From: Luidia sarsii
Taxonomy: Eukaryota; Echinodermata; Asteroidea; Paxillosida; Luidiidae
Direction of reading: 5' to 3'
DNA: 64,000 bases
Assembly: GCA_949987565.1 (NCBI GenBank)
Contig: OX465103.1
Coordinates: 16,997,280-17,061,279, forward strand
Part shown: one piece after another, positions 22,593 through 35,024 of the stretch
Layout: each line of letters begins with the position of its first letter
How positions within the stretch are numbered: the first letter of the stretch is position 1
Position numbers and translations under genes: made by a program
Notes under the pieces: generated by a model
The model's input: only the letters and a program-made list of their open reading frames with translations
Databases searched by the model: none
Told to the model about the DNA's origin: nothing

Positions 22593-22629
22593 TTTGGAAG
22601 GAAACAGATTTTGAGCAAAATCTTCAAGT

Positions 22630-22808
22630 TAATACAAAAAACTGTTGCAAACTGCTCACTGACTAAAACAACCTGCAATACATAAATCTCAAAAGTTAGA
22701 GGGCCAGACATTTCGATCCTATCGTACATGTAAATTAGCAGGACCTTTGAGAAAGGTCCTGCTACATGCACTACATGTAGGATCGAAAATCGGGCCCTTG
22801 AACTTTTG
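22630..22808 (-). mobile_element. Family A palindromic element with 13-bp target duplication
   Basis: Inverted arms AGAGGGCCAGACATTTCGAT and GATCGAAAATCGGGCCCT flank mirrored AGCAGGACCTTTGAGAAAGG. The AT-rich tail lies on the left, so the element is on the minus strand. The exact 13-bp repeats AAAATCTTCAAGT sit at 22617-22629 and 22809-22821. An ACATGTA interruption lies in each arm. Confidence 0.85.
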
Positions 22809-22835
22809 AAAATCTTCAAGTGAAACTCACCTTTA

Positions 22836-23125
22836 CAAAGTGTAAGGTTTGCGGTGACATCATGTAACTTTTCTCTTTTGAGGAGTGTGTGGTTCTGAAA
22901 AGAGCCAGTACATGTAACTCAATGTTTTGGGCAATGTGTATATATACTGGCGCATCAGGAGACTGCAGTCACACTGCTCAAAATCGAAAGGATGAGTTAC
23001 TGGTTCTTTTCAGAGCCGTACACTCCTTCTCAAAAAAGGTGTTACATGGTGTCAATGCCAAACATCTACTTGGTACATGTACTTCCACCATGCAAACCTT
23101 CAAGTCATATAAAACTCACATTGAC
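22836..23125. mobile_element. Family B palindromic element, diverged
   Basis: The left arm GGTTTGCGGTGACATCATGT ... GGTTCTGAAAAGAGCC is answered by right-arm GGTTCTTTTCAGAGCC ... ACATGGTGTCAATGCCAAAC. The centre carries GCATCAGGAGACTG. A tail containing CCACCATGCAAACC follows. Possible diverged target duplication GAAACTCACCTTTAC / AAAACTCACATTGAC. Confidence 0.65.
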
Positions 23126-23129
23126 AAGG

Positions 23130-25390
23130 GGATGCAGTATCTCCATGAGGCCTTTGAATGAGGAAGGGGTGCAGGCTGGGCCCATTCAAGTTCACAGCTC
23201 AGAATGTCTGAGGGGCAAATGAGTGAGAGCAGAGAGGTGAGAGAGAGGAAGAGCATGCAACTGGTTCAAAGAAAGTGTCAGCATCTGCCTTCAAGACTCG
23301 CTACTGCGCTGTGATATTACATGTACATGTACGTACTTGAGGCTTGGGGGTGGGGCGGAGTCAAGACAGGGCCATGCCATGGGGCAACATTAATCATAGA
23401 CTACAAACACACCCTGACAGGCATGGGCAGCACAGAGGTCAGCGATCACCCTTACTAGCCAATGGCATTTAGCCATCAGCCCATTTGCGTACTGTTATTG
23501 AGTGAGTGCATGTAGGCTTGATATGTGACAGAATTAGGTTTTTCTAGGGTTTTTTTTTCTTCTCTGCCATATCAGATAACTTTTTTTCTTTTCAAAGAGA
23601 GAGTTACAATGTTTGCCTGGACACTTCCCAAGGAGACACTCTTTTTTATAGGATGCCTTTTTTTCCCCAAGGGCATACAGCTCAAGTCGTCAAAAGTTTA
23701 AATTACCCCAAATTATCTTAAGGACTTATACATATGCTGAACAATGGACAACACCTGTGCTTTGAATGCAGGGGAATTAAGAATTTCATGGCTGGGGGGG
23801 GGGGGGGGGGAGGATGGTGATCAAAATGGTAAAAAGCTCACACCCACAAAATCTAAGGTTAAAGAGCTTAGCTGGAAGGACCCCGAGGAACTAGACATGT
23901 GCTGTGCATTTACATATTATCTGTTCAGTTTCCTCTCATGAATGATTGTTTTATTTCTGATTCATTCATTATTACTGCATACAGACCACGGACCTACATC
24001 TATACGTACATTGTAAATTACAATATGACAGTTGAGGAATGGGTCCAAGCTCATTGATCAGATCTGCAGTCCGTGCCAAACTATCTTTGACTGAATCTGT
24101 GACAACTTTGGGGTTTCTATTTTTCTAAATTCTAGAATATAGGGCCTATGATTAATGATTATTGTGATGCTCACAATGGATAGTTATACAACGTTAACAT
24201 GCTCATGTACCTTATTGCATGTACATGTATCTGCACTGACAAGTCATGTAAATGTACATGTACAGTTGTACACGTGTACACTCAGTGAATAAAAAAGATT
24301 AAATGCCAAGTGCACTTAATTTTTTTCATGCATCATCGTCGGGCGTCGGCATTGGTCCATCTTTGAGAGACAATGATGTACCTGTAGTACCACTCTGCAC
24401 AATACATGAACAGTGACAAGTACAGTGCACAACTTTAAACCAACGTAGATGAATTGCAAAAACAACAGTAGGTTTACTTACAAGAAAAGTGTACTCAGCA
24501 TGCTGAGCATGCACATGTACAGCCTTTTCATGAAATGTACAGTATGTTATGACATACACAGTATGTCATGTACATGTACATGAACTACATTGTACAGTAC
24601 ACAGGTTCATGTAAGTACTAAGTAACCCCTGTAACAGTATGTGACAGAAAACAAAAAATGTAAATCAGTGCCACCTTCAGTGTTGCCATGACACCGGCTA
24701 TATTCAAGTGCACACATACAGTACTGTGCCCTACCTGGTGATGCAGTTGTACATGTACCGGTAAGCACAGAGCTAGGCCTTGGACCAATGTTAGTCCTTA
24801 CTACTGTACTTATACACATTGTAGACTTCCAAGCTGAAATGCACACACTCATTCACAGTATACGTATGCTTAGTCGTTGAATATATTTGTGGTGACAGAT
24901 CTGCATCTGTACCAAATGGTCAGCAACCACTCTGTGAGAGATTTCTGGGTTCATCCGTTCAGACAGTGCAGGCTTCCTGACAGATGGCTTCATTTGCATG
25001 ACCAATGCATATGTTTAAATGCATACAGCGTCACACACACCATCATCTGAAGTCTGTATTGTACATTTGTCCATAGGAAGCTAATGACTACCGGTATCTG
25101 CAATACAGATGAGTCAGGGCAGACCGCACTAGTCTGATGGTGCCTTTATTTGACTTCACACTAATTACATCTCAGCGGACAGTGATCAAGTGGGTGGATG
25201 ACACATCAGTTAGTGCCATGGTTTCCCAGTCACTGAGCCACAACTAATACTGAGTGGGACAGTATACCATGTCATTGGCCATCAATCCTTCATCACAACC
25301 AAAGTGATATACCTGTATGTGCAGTACATGTATGTACCGGTAATCAATCATTATGACAGAACAAGAAACTGGCTACTGTACACCATGATG
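23130..25390. other. Non-coding stretch without recognised gene
   Basis: AT-rich DNA with scattered TACATG runs (24220-24270, 24510-24600), a poly-G run of about 20 at 23787-23810 and poly-T tracts. Short ORFs lack coding features. Confidence 0.6.
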
Positions 25391-25394
25391 ATGC

Positions 25395-28300
25395 CGGTAA
25401 TGAATGCACTACATGTACATCATGTAGGCCTACATGTATGTGTACGGCATGTACACATACACGTGTACCGGTAAATGACACGTGCATGTGTGTACATGTA
25501 CATGTATGTATGGTGTCAGAGAACTAGACAAGTGCCTGAATAAGAAGATTGGACTGACTATTTAACAATACTGGCAGATTTTAATGAGCTTATTAATTAG
25601 CTGCTTTACTTATCTTCTTTTTCCAGGAAAGCCACTCACCACACGTACATGTAAGTGCCAGTTATTAATTCACTTACTGGACATCTGTACAAACATACAT
25701 TTGTATGTAAAGAAGTTGTATGTGTACAGTGCTCTATTGTGGTACATTATGCATCCATGTACAGTACAGTGTACATGTACTGTACATGTACATATACATG
25801 TACAGTCAATAACATTGATTCCATGAATTAATAAATAACGATGACCAAGCGATTTTGCAGTGCAAAATGTGTACAAAATATATACCAGTATACAGTTGTA
25901 CACAACTACATGAGAATGAGGAGTTTCACTCTTGTTCAGTAAGAAGGATTTTTTCTGATACAAACTGATACAAACAAATTGTTGCAAGTTCTGCTTACTG
26001 ATGTTTGAATTCGAATCAGAAAAAACAATAATAATTGGCCTCCATTGTTCTTCACCCAAATTGTCTGACATTAAAAATTTGGGGCAGAATACAACACAAG
26101 AGATTGAGTGAGCTGGGATTTTGAAATTCCAATTCTTTTCATCACAGCCGGCTGGGCCCGCAGTCAACCAAGGCCATGAATACCGGTAATGCATGCTTGC
26201 TAACAAGCTGCCTGTTGTTATCTGCAGATCTGTCATTCATCTAAGCTCTCTCTCAGATGGCTGGCCAGAGCCTCTGCGGTATCTAGTCATTATAAAAACA
26301 AGCCAGATGGGTGATTTAATGAGACCAATCAGGGTATGGGTGGGAGCTACCAGTACATGTACACGCAGGATAATTACACTGCCATTATCCACAGTCAAGC
26401 AGTAATGAAGACCAAGGGGATCTACATGTACGAGTACATGTATACTGTATAGGTCTGCATGGAGTAGGGCTTCAATGACACAGTAATTGCACTGACATCT
26501 TCAGCTGGCATATAATGGCCTGGGTGTACAATTTACTGCACAGTCATGACAGTAGCACCCACCCCAGACAATTGCAAAAACATACTGTACTGTACGTACA
26601 CACATGTACAGTACATTGTACATGTGCAATGATTCATAAAAACACAAAAACTACTCTCTTTTCTGTTATGGGACAGGTTAATAGTCAATTCATTGTATGT
26701 ATTCTATAGCGTTTGCATAATGATATTGAATTTCAAATAGACAAAAGAATGGAAACTAACTATTCTTTTTCTCAGTAAGTTTGTCCTTTATTTGCCGGAC
26801 GTAAATTATAAAGCTGCATCCACTTGGTATGATCCCCAAGCTACTGTAGCCAGGTTGGTTGTTTGCATCTGAGTGAACACAGGAACAGGGACATCCAACA
26901 CTGGTGAATGGCAGTTAACCTGTTAATGGTTGCATGCCACCGGTTCCATGTCTAAGAAGGCCACAGAGGTGGTAAGAGCGCTGGTACATACCGGTAGGCC
27001 TACATGTAAAACCTGTACATATGTATGTAAAACCCGAGGTCTTGGGTTCACGTCCTGGTTCAGTCCAAGTTTTCTGTGCTGTTTTTCAAAACATTTCAAA
27101 AGTTTCTAGTCAGTTTTGTCTTTACTTTGTATTTGTTTGGCTTCTTTTTCCATTCAATTCATCAAAGAGCATCATAGACAATTTCACTGGTTCAAGATTT
27201 GAAACTCTAATGTTCAGTGTTGCAAAGGTACAGTGTGCATGTACAATGTACATGTACATATACTAGGCCTACTTGTTAGAGTTGATCACCCTGCACACCC
27301 TGAATTAAGTCGGGTCTGTGTTATGTTTTTCCACAAGTAAAATACAGTATGTTTTACAAAGCTTCTTGAATGCTTCTTGAAAATGGTGAATTCACAAAGC
27401 CTGTGCCTAAATTTGCACTGGGGTGGGGCCACCCTGCAGACCCAGCTCAGTACAAAAATTGTCAGGGCATTTTGCAGTCCTTTTGACAATGCCTACATAC
27501 ATAATATCAACGAAAGGCAATACACTGTACTTGTGCACAAAGGGATTAGGGTTATTTCTGCCATTTTCGTCACACCCTTTTCACTATTAAAGCTATTATT
27601 GCTCCCTTTATGCGTTTATGGGTGCCACTGAAGTTGTGGTGCACTGGTGTGCCTGGTGCACTGTGCACAATCACTTGTTGTTCACAAACCGAAACCCATT
27701 TCAAGGTACTGCGCCGGTTTTCAAGGGGGATTTCCCAGGACTCATTAAAAACTGCACAAAGAATTAATGGACAATTACAGTACTTTCAGTTTAATGTACA
27801 GTACATGTACTGTACACGTACCGGTACATGCACACTCCTTTGTGATGGTGCTGCATTTGAATTGTAGGCCTACAGTACTCAAAGATTTGGCTGGCATTCC
27901 TGGCAACCTGAATTCATTCAGCCGGGCTCTACATGTACATGTTCATAAGCGGCTCCATGAAATTGGCCCTGGATAATCAAAAGGGTGAACATAATGCCAC
28001 TGAAACTTTCACACAGACAGATACTGTACATGTATGTATTGTACATTTCCTATCAGTACACTAATGTTCATGTAGGCCTACATATACCATGTACATGTAC
28101 TGTACATGTACATGTACATGTGCAGTACACACGGGAACAGTACAGTACTGTAGTGTTATACAGTACAGTGTATGTGTATTTACCAGTCCACCAAGGTAAT
28201 TTTTTAAAATTTAAATCTCAAGACCAGTTGTCGGTCTACATACTGTACAACTACATGTACTGTAGTACAGTACATGTACATGTAACGTGGCCGTGGGCGT

Positions 28301-29180
28301 GTACCTACACAAATGTATACACGCACACGTTCATGTACATTTTGAACCATACAAAATGATACATGACGTATGAACAAGTGTACATGTACCCCAAGAGACA
28401 AACTTTCGTTTCCTGAAATTCCTGTATAGTTCCTTCCAAGTTTGACAGAGTGAAGGTCACAACAGTTGGGTGAATGTCCGCACACATACCGGTACATGTA
28501 CATGTACGTACATACATGCATACACTGTACATGTAGGTTTTGGGTTGTTCACCTACAGGGATGATATTTGAAGCCTGTTTGGAGGGATAATTTTGTACCA
28601 ACGAGTACATATACATGTAACTACATTATTAATCTTACTTAACCTTGACCATTGTTTGAGTACATACATGTATGTACTATGTACATGTACATGTACATGA
28701 ACTGTTCAGGGTCTGTTCAAAGACAAGGTCACACTGTGCATGTACATTAGACAGACTATGGCCTACAGCAGAAACTTGAATATCGCAGTATACAAACAAA
28801 GCAATTTTGCTGGCTCATCTACAGAACATTGCCATATCCTGATAAATTTATTACTGTACAGGTAAAAACACAATGTAATTATAAAGTCATGTAAAAACGT
28901 GGCAAAGCATGGATTAGTGAAATAGTCTCATTGTGACCTGTCCATTTGGCAAACTCATGTACATGTACAATGTACATACTGTATGTAGAATACATTTACA
29001 GTGTGCATTATGGGTTAAAAATGTTTATTCTCTTCAATATTGTCATTGTACTGTACTGTGTACAATATGATTTTTGTGTCGGGAAGAATAGAATTCAATG
29101 AAGGTTTGCCCTACTCGGTGTAATCGTCACTGTGTGCTCAGTGTTCCTTTTGCCCAATTGCCTGCTGGAAACAAAATACA
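25395..29180. repeat. TACATG-saturated intergenic DNA
   Basis: Repeated GTACATGTACATGTAC runs at about 25400-25515, 25755-25805, 26580-26625, 27785-27830, 28030-28140, 28245-28290, 28490-28530 and 28680-28700, often beside GTACAGTAC and ACCGGTA. SINE pieces lie at 26800-26860 and 26935-27075. Small ORFs rich in Cys-Thr or Met-Tyr are repeat artefacts. Confidence 0.75.
26935..27075 (+). repeat. tRNA-derived SINE with internal TACATG insertion
   Basis: 'GTGGTAAGAGCGCTGGTAC' (A-box half) and 'GAGGTCTTGGGTTCACGTCC' (B-box half) are separated by extra 'GTACATATGTATGTAAAAC'. 'GTCCAAGTTTTCTGTGC' follows, as in other copies. Confidence 0.6.
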
Positions 29181-29262
29181 GGCAGCTCGGACGAGATTTG
29201 AACCCTCGACTGCTTTCTAGTGCAGGTGTCTTAACCGCTGGACCACCGAGTTGGTCAAGGTT
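29180..29262 (-). repeat. tRNA-like sequence, second SINE family
   Basis: The minus strand gives 'TGGTCCAGCGGTTAAGACA' (A-box), an anticodon-loop region containing CTAGAAA as in tRNA-Ser(AGA), and 'GAGGGTTCAAATCTCG' (B-box). There is no long variable arm and the anticodon stem is bulged, so it is a tRNA-derived repeat or tRNA pseudogene. Confidence 0.5.
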
Positions 29263-29586
29263 GTGTGGTAGATTCGGATACCCGGTATGTCAGTTGATAT
29301 ACGCACACATACATGTACCGGTACATGTACATGTACTGTGTACAAGTCACTACTTACGTGAAACCTGTTTTTCTATCAACCATTGGATCAAAGCTGCATT
29401 CAAGTGCATTGCACTTGGCTGGACCAATCCTCTGGTTCAATACAGCTCAAAGGGAAAACAAATAAATAAAAATACATCAATTTGTCTCTCACAGTCACGT
29501 ACTGGTCATGCATTTGTCTTGCATGTATACATACATGTACATTTGTTTGTACATGTTTTGTGCATACATGTACAGTATATATTTGT

Positions 29587-30043
29587 GACCCGGCACAGCG
29601 ACAATAGGAATATCCCACCAAAACACTTTTTGAGTAAACAACGCCTGAAGTCAAAATATCTTCTCAATTCGATAAAAAAAAAAATTAAAAATTGTTTTGG
29701 TATTTTCGGAAAGTTAATGTATTGGAGGATATTATGTCCAAAGGATTATCCAAAATCCGTCTCTAAATGTTTAAAAAACGATGATTTCGGGGGAGTGTTT
29801 ATGTAAAATGTAAAGTTCCTGCCTTTTTGAATGGCCGCTTTCGAGGAGTTAGAATGGCGCTGCTATATTGTGTCTGTACCAAACGAACGAGCGAAGTCCC
29901 CTTGTAATAATTATTTACAAAAAAGTTCACACGGAAATAATTTTGATATCATTTGAAGGCTAATGGTATACTTTTTCACATCATTAGAAAATCTCAAAAT
30001 CTCAAAAGTTGGGGTTATTCATCATTATGCTGTGCCGGGCCAC
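29587..30043. mobile_element. 457-bp MITE with GACCCGGCACAGC inverted ends
   Basis: The left end GACCCGGCACAGC is mirrored by right end GCTGTGCCGGGCCAC. Direct repeats ATTTGT (29581-29586, 30044-30049) flank it. The interior is AT-rich with no transposase. Confidence 0.65.
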
Positions 30044-30420
30044 ATTTGTACAATGTTTATGTACGGTACCTCTCTCCATTCCATACATGATATAATTGTA
30101 GTGATCGAAAAAGGGTTGAATTCAACTTACTATATGCAAGGGCTGCTGACACCTGCATAAAAATCTCCCGCCAAACTTGAGCAGCAAGGTAATTTAATAG
30201 TTATAATGGTTAAAGTACAGTAAGTACATGTGATACCAGTAGTGCTACCAGGCTACCAGTCAGTACATGTCCTTGTCTCCTTGACCTATCATGCCTACAG
30301 TAGTCTGAAAGCATCAGACTGTACATGTGTACGTTGTAAGTTGTAACAATGTAACACTTGGTCAAGTATGGGGGCGATTTTAAGTTTTTACTTAAATGTA
30401 CAGTACATCAATGCATTCAA

Positions 30421-30490
30421 GTGTACATGTACATGTACATGTACATGTACATGTACATGTACATGTACAGTGTACATGTACACGTCTATA
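30421..30490. repeat. TGTACA microsatellite, nearly pure
   Basis: About nine uninterrupted copies of the self-complementary hexamer, then GTGTACATGTACACG. Confidence 0.95.
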
Positions 30491-30583
30491 CATGTATGTA
30501 CGTGTACAAACTGTACATGTACAGTAGGTCAGTATCAGTACTGTACCTCTACTACTAGTACTACCCCTACAACAAGGAAAGAC

Positions 30584-31099
30584 ATCTGTCAGTCTGTTGG
30601 TTTCTTTTGCTTTTCAGCCTTCTTCACCAAGACGGAGATTTGAATAAAGCCTTCAGACCTTGACCAATTTTATGAACAATCAAGTGATGAGGCTGTGAAG
30701 ACAATGCATACTGTAGCGGAGGTGACTGTGGAGGCCAGACAGTACATGTACACACGTGTGAGTTGCACATGTGTATACCTTATAAGCACAGGCTTTTTTC
30801 TGCTGAATCATCAGTTATCGCTACATGGTACATGTACATCTGTCAGTCTGTTGGTTTCTTTTGCTTTTCAGCCTTCTTTACCAAGACGGAGATTGGAATA
30901 AAGCCTTGCTTCAGACCTTGACCAATTTTATGAACAATAAAGTGATGAGGCTGTGAAGACAATGCATACTGTAGCGGAGGTGACTGTGGAGGCCAGACAG
31001 TACATGTACACACGTGTGAGTTGCACATGTGTATACCTTATAAGCACCTAGGCTTTTTTCTGCTGAATCATCAGTTATCGCTACATGGTACATGTACAT
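30584..31099 (+). repeat. Tandem duplication of a ~254-bp segment
   Basis: Unit 1 (30584-30837) and unit 2 (30838-31099) are nearly identical from ATCTGTCAGTCTGTTGG to ATCGCTACATGGTACATG. Each contains a splice-acceptor-like TTTCTTTTGCTTTTCAG followed by a short open segment. Unit 1 has a TGA overlapping AATAAA; in unit 2 a T-to-G change removes that stop. No exon function is established. Confidence 0.85.
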
Positions 31100-33860
31100 G
31101 TACCGGTATGAAACTGTTGCATTACTGGCAATGTGGTATTTATGGACATGTATATTTTTGTAGAATACATTACGATGTACCGGTATAGGCCAAGTACACT
31201 AGTGCGTGATGCACATAACACTAGTTATGTTACATTGTTCACTACCAGTACATACGTACTAAATGTACATTAATTACTTAGTCAAAATGACATTGTACCA
31301 GAATACTCTTTATGAGAGAATGACATAACACTTACCAACTGTAGCCATACAGAAACTTTGTAGATCAAAGAATTAAGTGCAAGTAAAAGCCATTGCAGTT
31401 AATTCTGAAAATCAATCATTCTGAAGAAAGACTGGTAATTTCAAGAGCAAAGAAAATGTCTCCGTAGCGAGGAAATTCAAAAAAGCAACAAAGCCTGTAC
31501 CGTACATACCTGCATTATTGGTCTACATGTAGGTAAGCCCACAAATGCTGTCTGTCACCAACTCAGCACCTGTTACTACATGCAGATGAAGCAGAGTGAA
31601 GGTCTCTGACTGGGGGAACTGCCTTGAATTCTCAACACCAATGTCTGTAACCAGCAGGCCCTGGGTCCATGCATGTAAATGAACACATCCATGTACTGTA
31701 CATTTAGCCACTAAAGCTCATGTCGAAGTTTCCTTCCAGATCCCTGTCAGCCTCTACTGTACAAGTACATTCATACATGTACAGTATGTGTACGTATGAG
31801 ACAGAGCAATTTAGTGATGTGCTTTTAAACAAGGAAAACTGCCTTGAACTTTCCGTTTTAACACCAATGTTGGCAGCCTCTACTGCAGGCAGTGTGTGTA
31901 ACTACAGTGTACACATATACGCCCACTATTATTATCTTTCCTGAATGAAGGGTCTACGGTATCTCCAAGGTGCAGTGAGCATCGTCAGCCACGCACGTAG
32001 CAGCCACTGCTGATAACTTATATGTGACCCACAAAAGGCAAATGATTCAGTGGTGCGCTATTTGACGTAAACATTTACAGAGAACCGACCAAGGTTCTCC
32101 TGGGAAAAAAATGAATATCAGATATTTGGAATCAGAAATTTCCATGCAGTCTACAAAATGTTATCTGATAAGTGATTGATCAATGTCAACATTTACAGGA
32201 ATTTGAAGTCTACATAAGCTACATGTACAGTATGTACACAAATACGTACATTGTAAGTAAACATGTAACCTTGTGTGTAAAAGCAAATACATAATGTACA
32301 GTATACTGTAACCACCTGTGTGTAGGCTCTTGGTTTAGCCTTTAGGGATTCACAAATTCACAATGCAAGACAATTTTGAACAAAATAGTGTACACAGTAA
32401 TGGGTTTGTCCTTAGAAAATTACACTGTACATATTGTACATACTGGTGTACTACATACACAATTCGGCATAAGCTTTTTATTACCACATGAACATATAGG
32501 GTGCAGATATGTATTGTATTACATAATGTGTGTGTAAATTGTAATACCTTTTTGGTAAATTTGAACAGCACTGGGAAAAAGGCCCCACTAGGATGGAAAC
32601 ATCGGTCCATGTCTATAATATGTGAACGTACAATTTTGAATGTTGTCATGTATTCTCACTTAATTGAATCACATCACATCCCCCAACCCCCATAGTAAAC
32701 AGGTCCCGCCCATGAATGTTGAAACAAAATCATCAACAATCAACATCTAGAGTACATGTACATGTAACCAGGACTGCTGTATGGGCTAGTGTTCTGTGTA
32801 TGTACACTTGAGTGTTAAAAACAAGCAGGGTTGTTATGACGACAACACAATGTCAGGCTAACTAGGGTCAAGCAGTTCTCAGAAGGTGAGCCCCACCCCA
32901 ACCCACTGGTAAGGTCAGATCATCTACAACAGATCGAGTTGTTGGGTCCACAAGGATGAAGCAAAGTTCATAGCTGATAGCCTCTCCAACATTCTTGGGG
33001 GAGTCAAACCGTGCCAATGACATTCTCAACTGCATCTTATTTACCGGTATGTCAATGTTGATAGAAACTACACCCAGTACACTGATTGTGCAACAGTTTC
33101 ATGTTCAAGTTCAACTCACAGTGCGGAAACTGTCACTATAGTATAACAAAAGTCAGTCACACAAGACACAGATACATGTATGGGGTTTACTTAGTTTTAT
33201 ACACATGTACATGTACATACCGGTAGTTATGTGTGTACATGTAATCCTGTATGCCTTTTTCATAAAACTGTGAGGCCTGAAGTTTGATCACATTTCATTA
33301 GGCCTACATGTACCAGTATTTGACTGAACTGAAAGTGATGTTCTCATAAAAAATATATGTTACCGCACCAGCGTTCGAATAACAGCTTGCATAGCAAAAA
33401 CTGCTACACACTTTTCATTTTGTCTAGCAATTCCTTAAATTGGTATGTAGCAATTTTGATTTACATATTCAATTCTCAAAAATGTTAAATTTTATTTTTC
33501 GTACCAGTAGTTTTAGTGCTTTACAATTTCAACAAAAAGTGCACGCGTCTTAAGTCCATGGTTGTGACTTTCTTTTTCCAGATAGTGAATAATTACTTCA
33601 ATGAAAGTTAATATGAAGACTGAACCATAATATCACGTGATATCATCATCAAAATAAAGAAATTGTATACAAACAACCTGTCAGATATAATTTCTATTCG
33701 TTTTTGTCTTTTTTTTCTTACTCATGATGGATCTATATTAATACAATCATTATTCTAGTTCTTTAGAGTTTATCGGCTTTGCAAGATAATTTTGTTTTCT
33801 TAAAAACATGCTTCCAGGTGATGTTAAACACATGTGTGGCAAATAAGGCTAGTGTAACAC
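31100..33860. other. Non-coding stretch with scattered TACATG repeats
   Basis: No convincing gene. A single decayed family A arm lies at about 32575-32612 (AGGCCCCACTAGGATGGAAA). TACATG runs occur at 31085-31105, 32750-32765 and 33205-33240. Confidence 0.6.
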
Positions 33861-33864
33861 TTAA

Positions 33865-34415
33865 TAACCCCCTACCAATTGTTTGTAGGATATAACCTGA
33901 ATCCTGCAAAATCCTGCTATCCTGCCTTGTTCAAAGCTCCATGTGACCTGAATCCTGCCAAATCCTGCAGTACTGGCTACTGTGGACCATTGCCTGAATC
34001 CTGCCAAATCCTGCACTGAGTTTATGGAGTTTTAGTCCACATTCTAAACAAAGACTTTTTTCAGCTTAGAACAATGGGCCCTTTTTCGAACGGATAATCT
34101 CTTGACAAAAGCCACAACGACGTCCGAATTGTTACCAGAATCCTGCATTTTCCTACTGACAAAATCACCTCATGCCCTCAATCCTGCACATTCATACAGT
34201 GTGTCAACTCTCATGTGCCCTCAATCCTGCTAAATCCTTCTCCAGCACTTTGATAGTAGTAGCCTGTATCCTGCACAATCCTGCAATGTGTCAACTCTCA
34301 TGTGCCCTGAATCCTGCAGAATCCTGCAATGAGTCAACTCTCATGTGCCCTGAATCCTGCAGAATCCTGCTGAAGGCAAATAGGATTCCGCAGGATTTGG
34401 GAAGGTTAGGGTTTG
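33865..34415. repeat. Dispersed 'AATCCTGCAAAATCCTGC' repeat, copy 2, with inserted fragment
   Basis: Same order of words as at 5590-6435, from CCCCCTACC near 33870 to the closing AGGATTCCGCAGGATTTGGG. At about 34030-34130 the middle is replaced by a segment that matches two separated parts of the piggyBac-like element (20387-20428 and 20779-20830). Confidence 0.7.
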
Positions 34416-34458
34416 GCTTGGGACGAGGATGCTAGGACTCTCGGCCTAGGTTGGTCAG

Positions 34459-35018
34459 TGTTACTTGGGCGGTAGTTCGAGACCGAGCACCACAAATAAG
34501 AAAAAGGAGAGACTCCGAACACCAAGATTTGGTTGATGGGGGTTTTATTCAAAACCGGACTAAGTTGAATGCAGGAGTCACAGGAGACTAGATCGCAAGG
34601 ATCTAACTCAAGGGTTGGCCATCAGCAGGAGGAGGTGAAGAGAAGAATTCTTACTTGGAAGGGGATGGGGACCTTTCTTTTATACAAGAATAATGGGGAC
34701 CAGATTGGAATGGGGGAATACCTAAAAAGGACTTGTTTCTATCATTTACTGAATATGCAATTATAGTTGAATTATTAAATGTTGAACAAGGGACGGGGTT
34801 GGATGAGAAACTATAGGGGACTGAATAATGAATAATGGATGATAAGGTGGTTTTCCTAATAGGGGCATGTTTTTGTCTTGGACACTCTTTCTTAGAACAG
34901 TGACCATACCCATGATGTCATAGGAGACCTTGAAATGCCTATGGGGTTGGTCACTACCAGACTTGGTCCACAGGGGCATGGCTGGGGTGAACATTGGGGA
35001 CTGGAATTAGGGCTTACA
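34459..35018 (-). mobile_element. Probable solo LTR of an LTR retrotransposon
   Basis: On the minus strand it begins TGTAAGCCCTAATTCCAG and ends CCGCCCAAGTAACA (TG...CA). A TATA box (TATAAAAG, near 34670) lies upstream of an AATAAA (near 34548). The order U3-TATA-polyA-end and the length of 560 bp fit an LTR. No internal region or second LTR is nearby, and the flanking 5 bases do not match, so boundaries may be off by a few bases. Confidence 0.6.
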
Positions 35019-35024
35019 CTAGTG

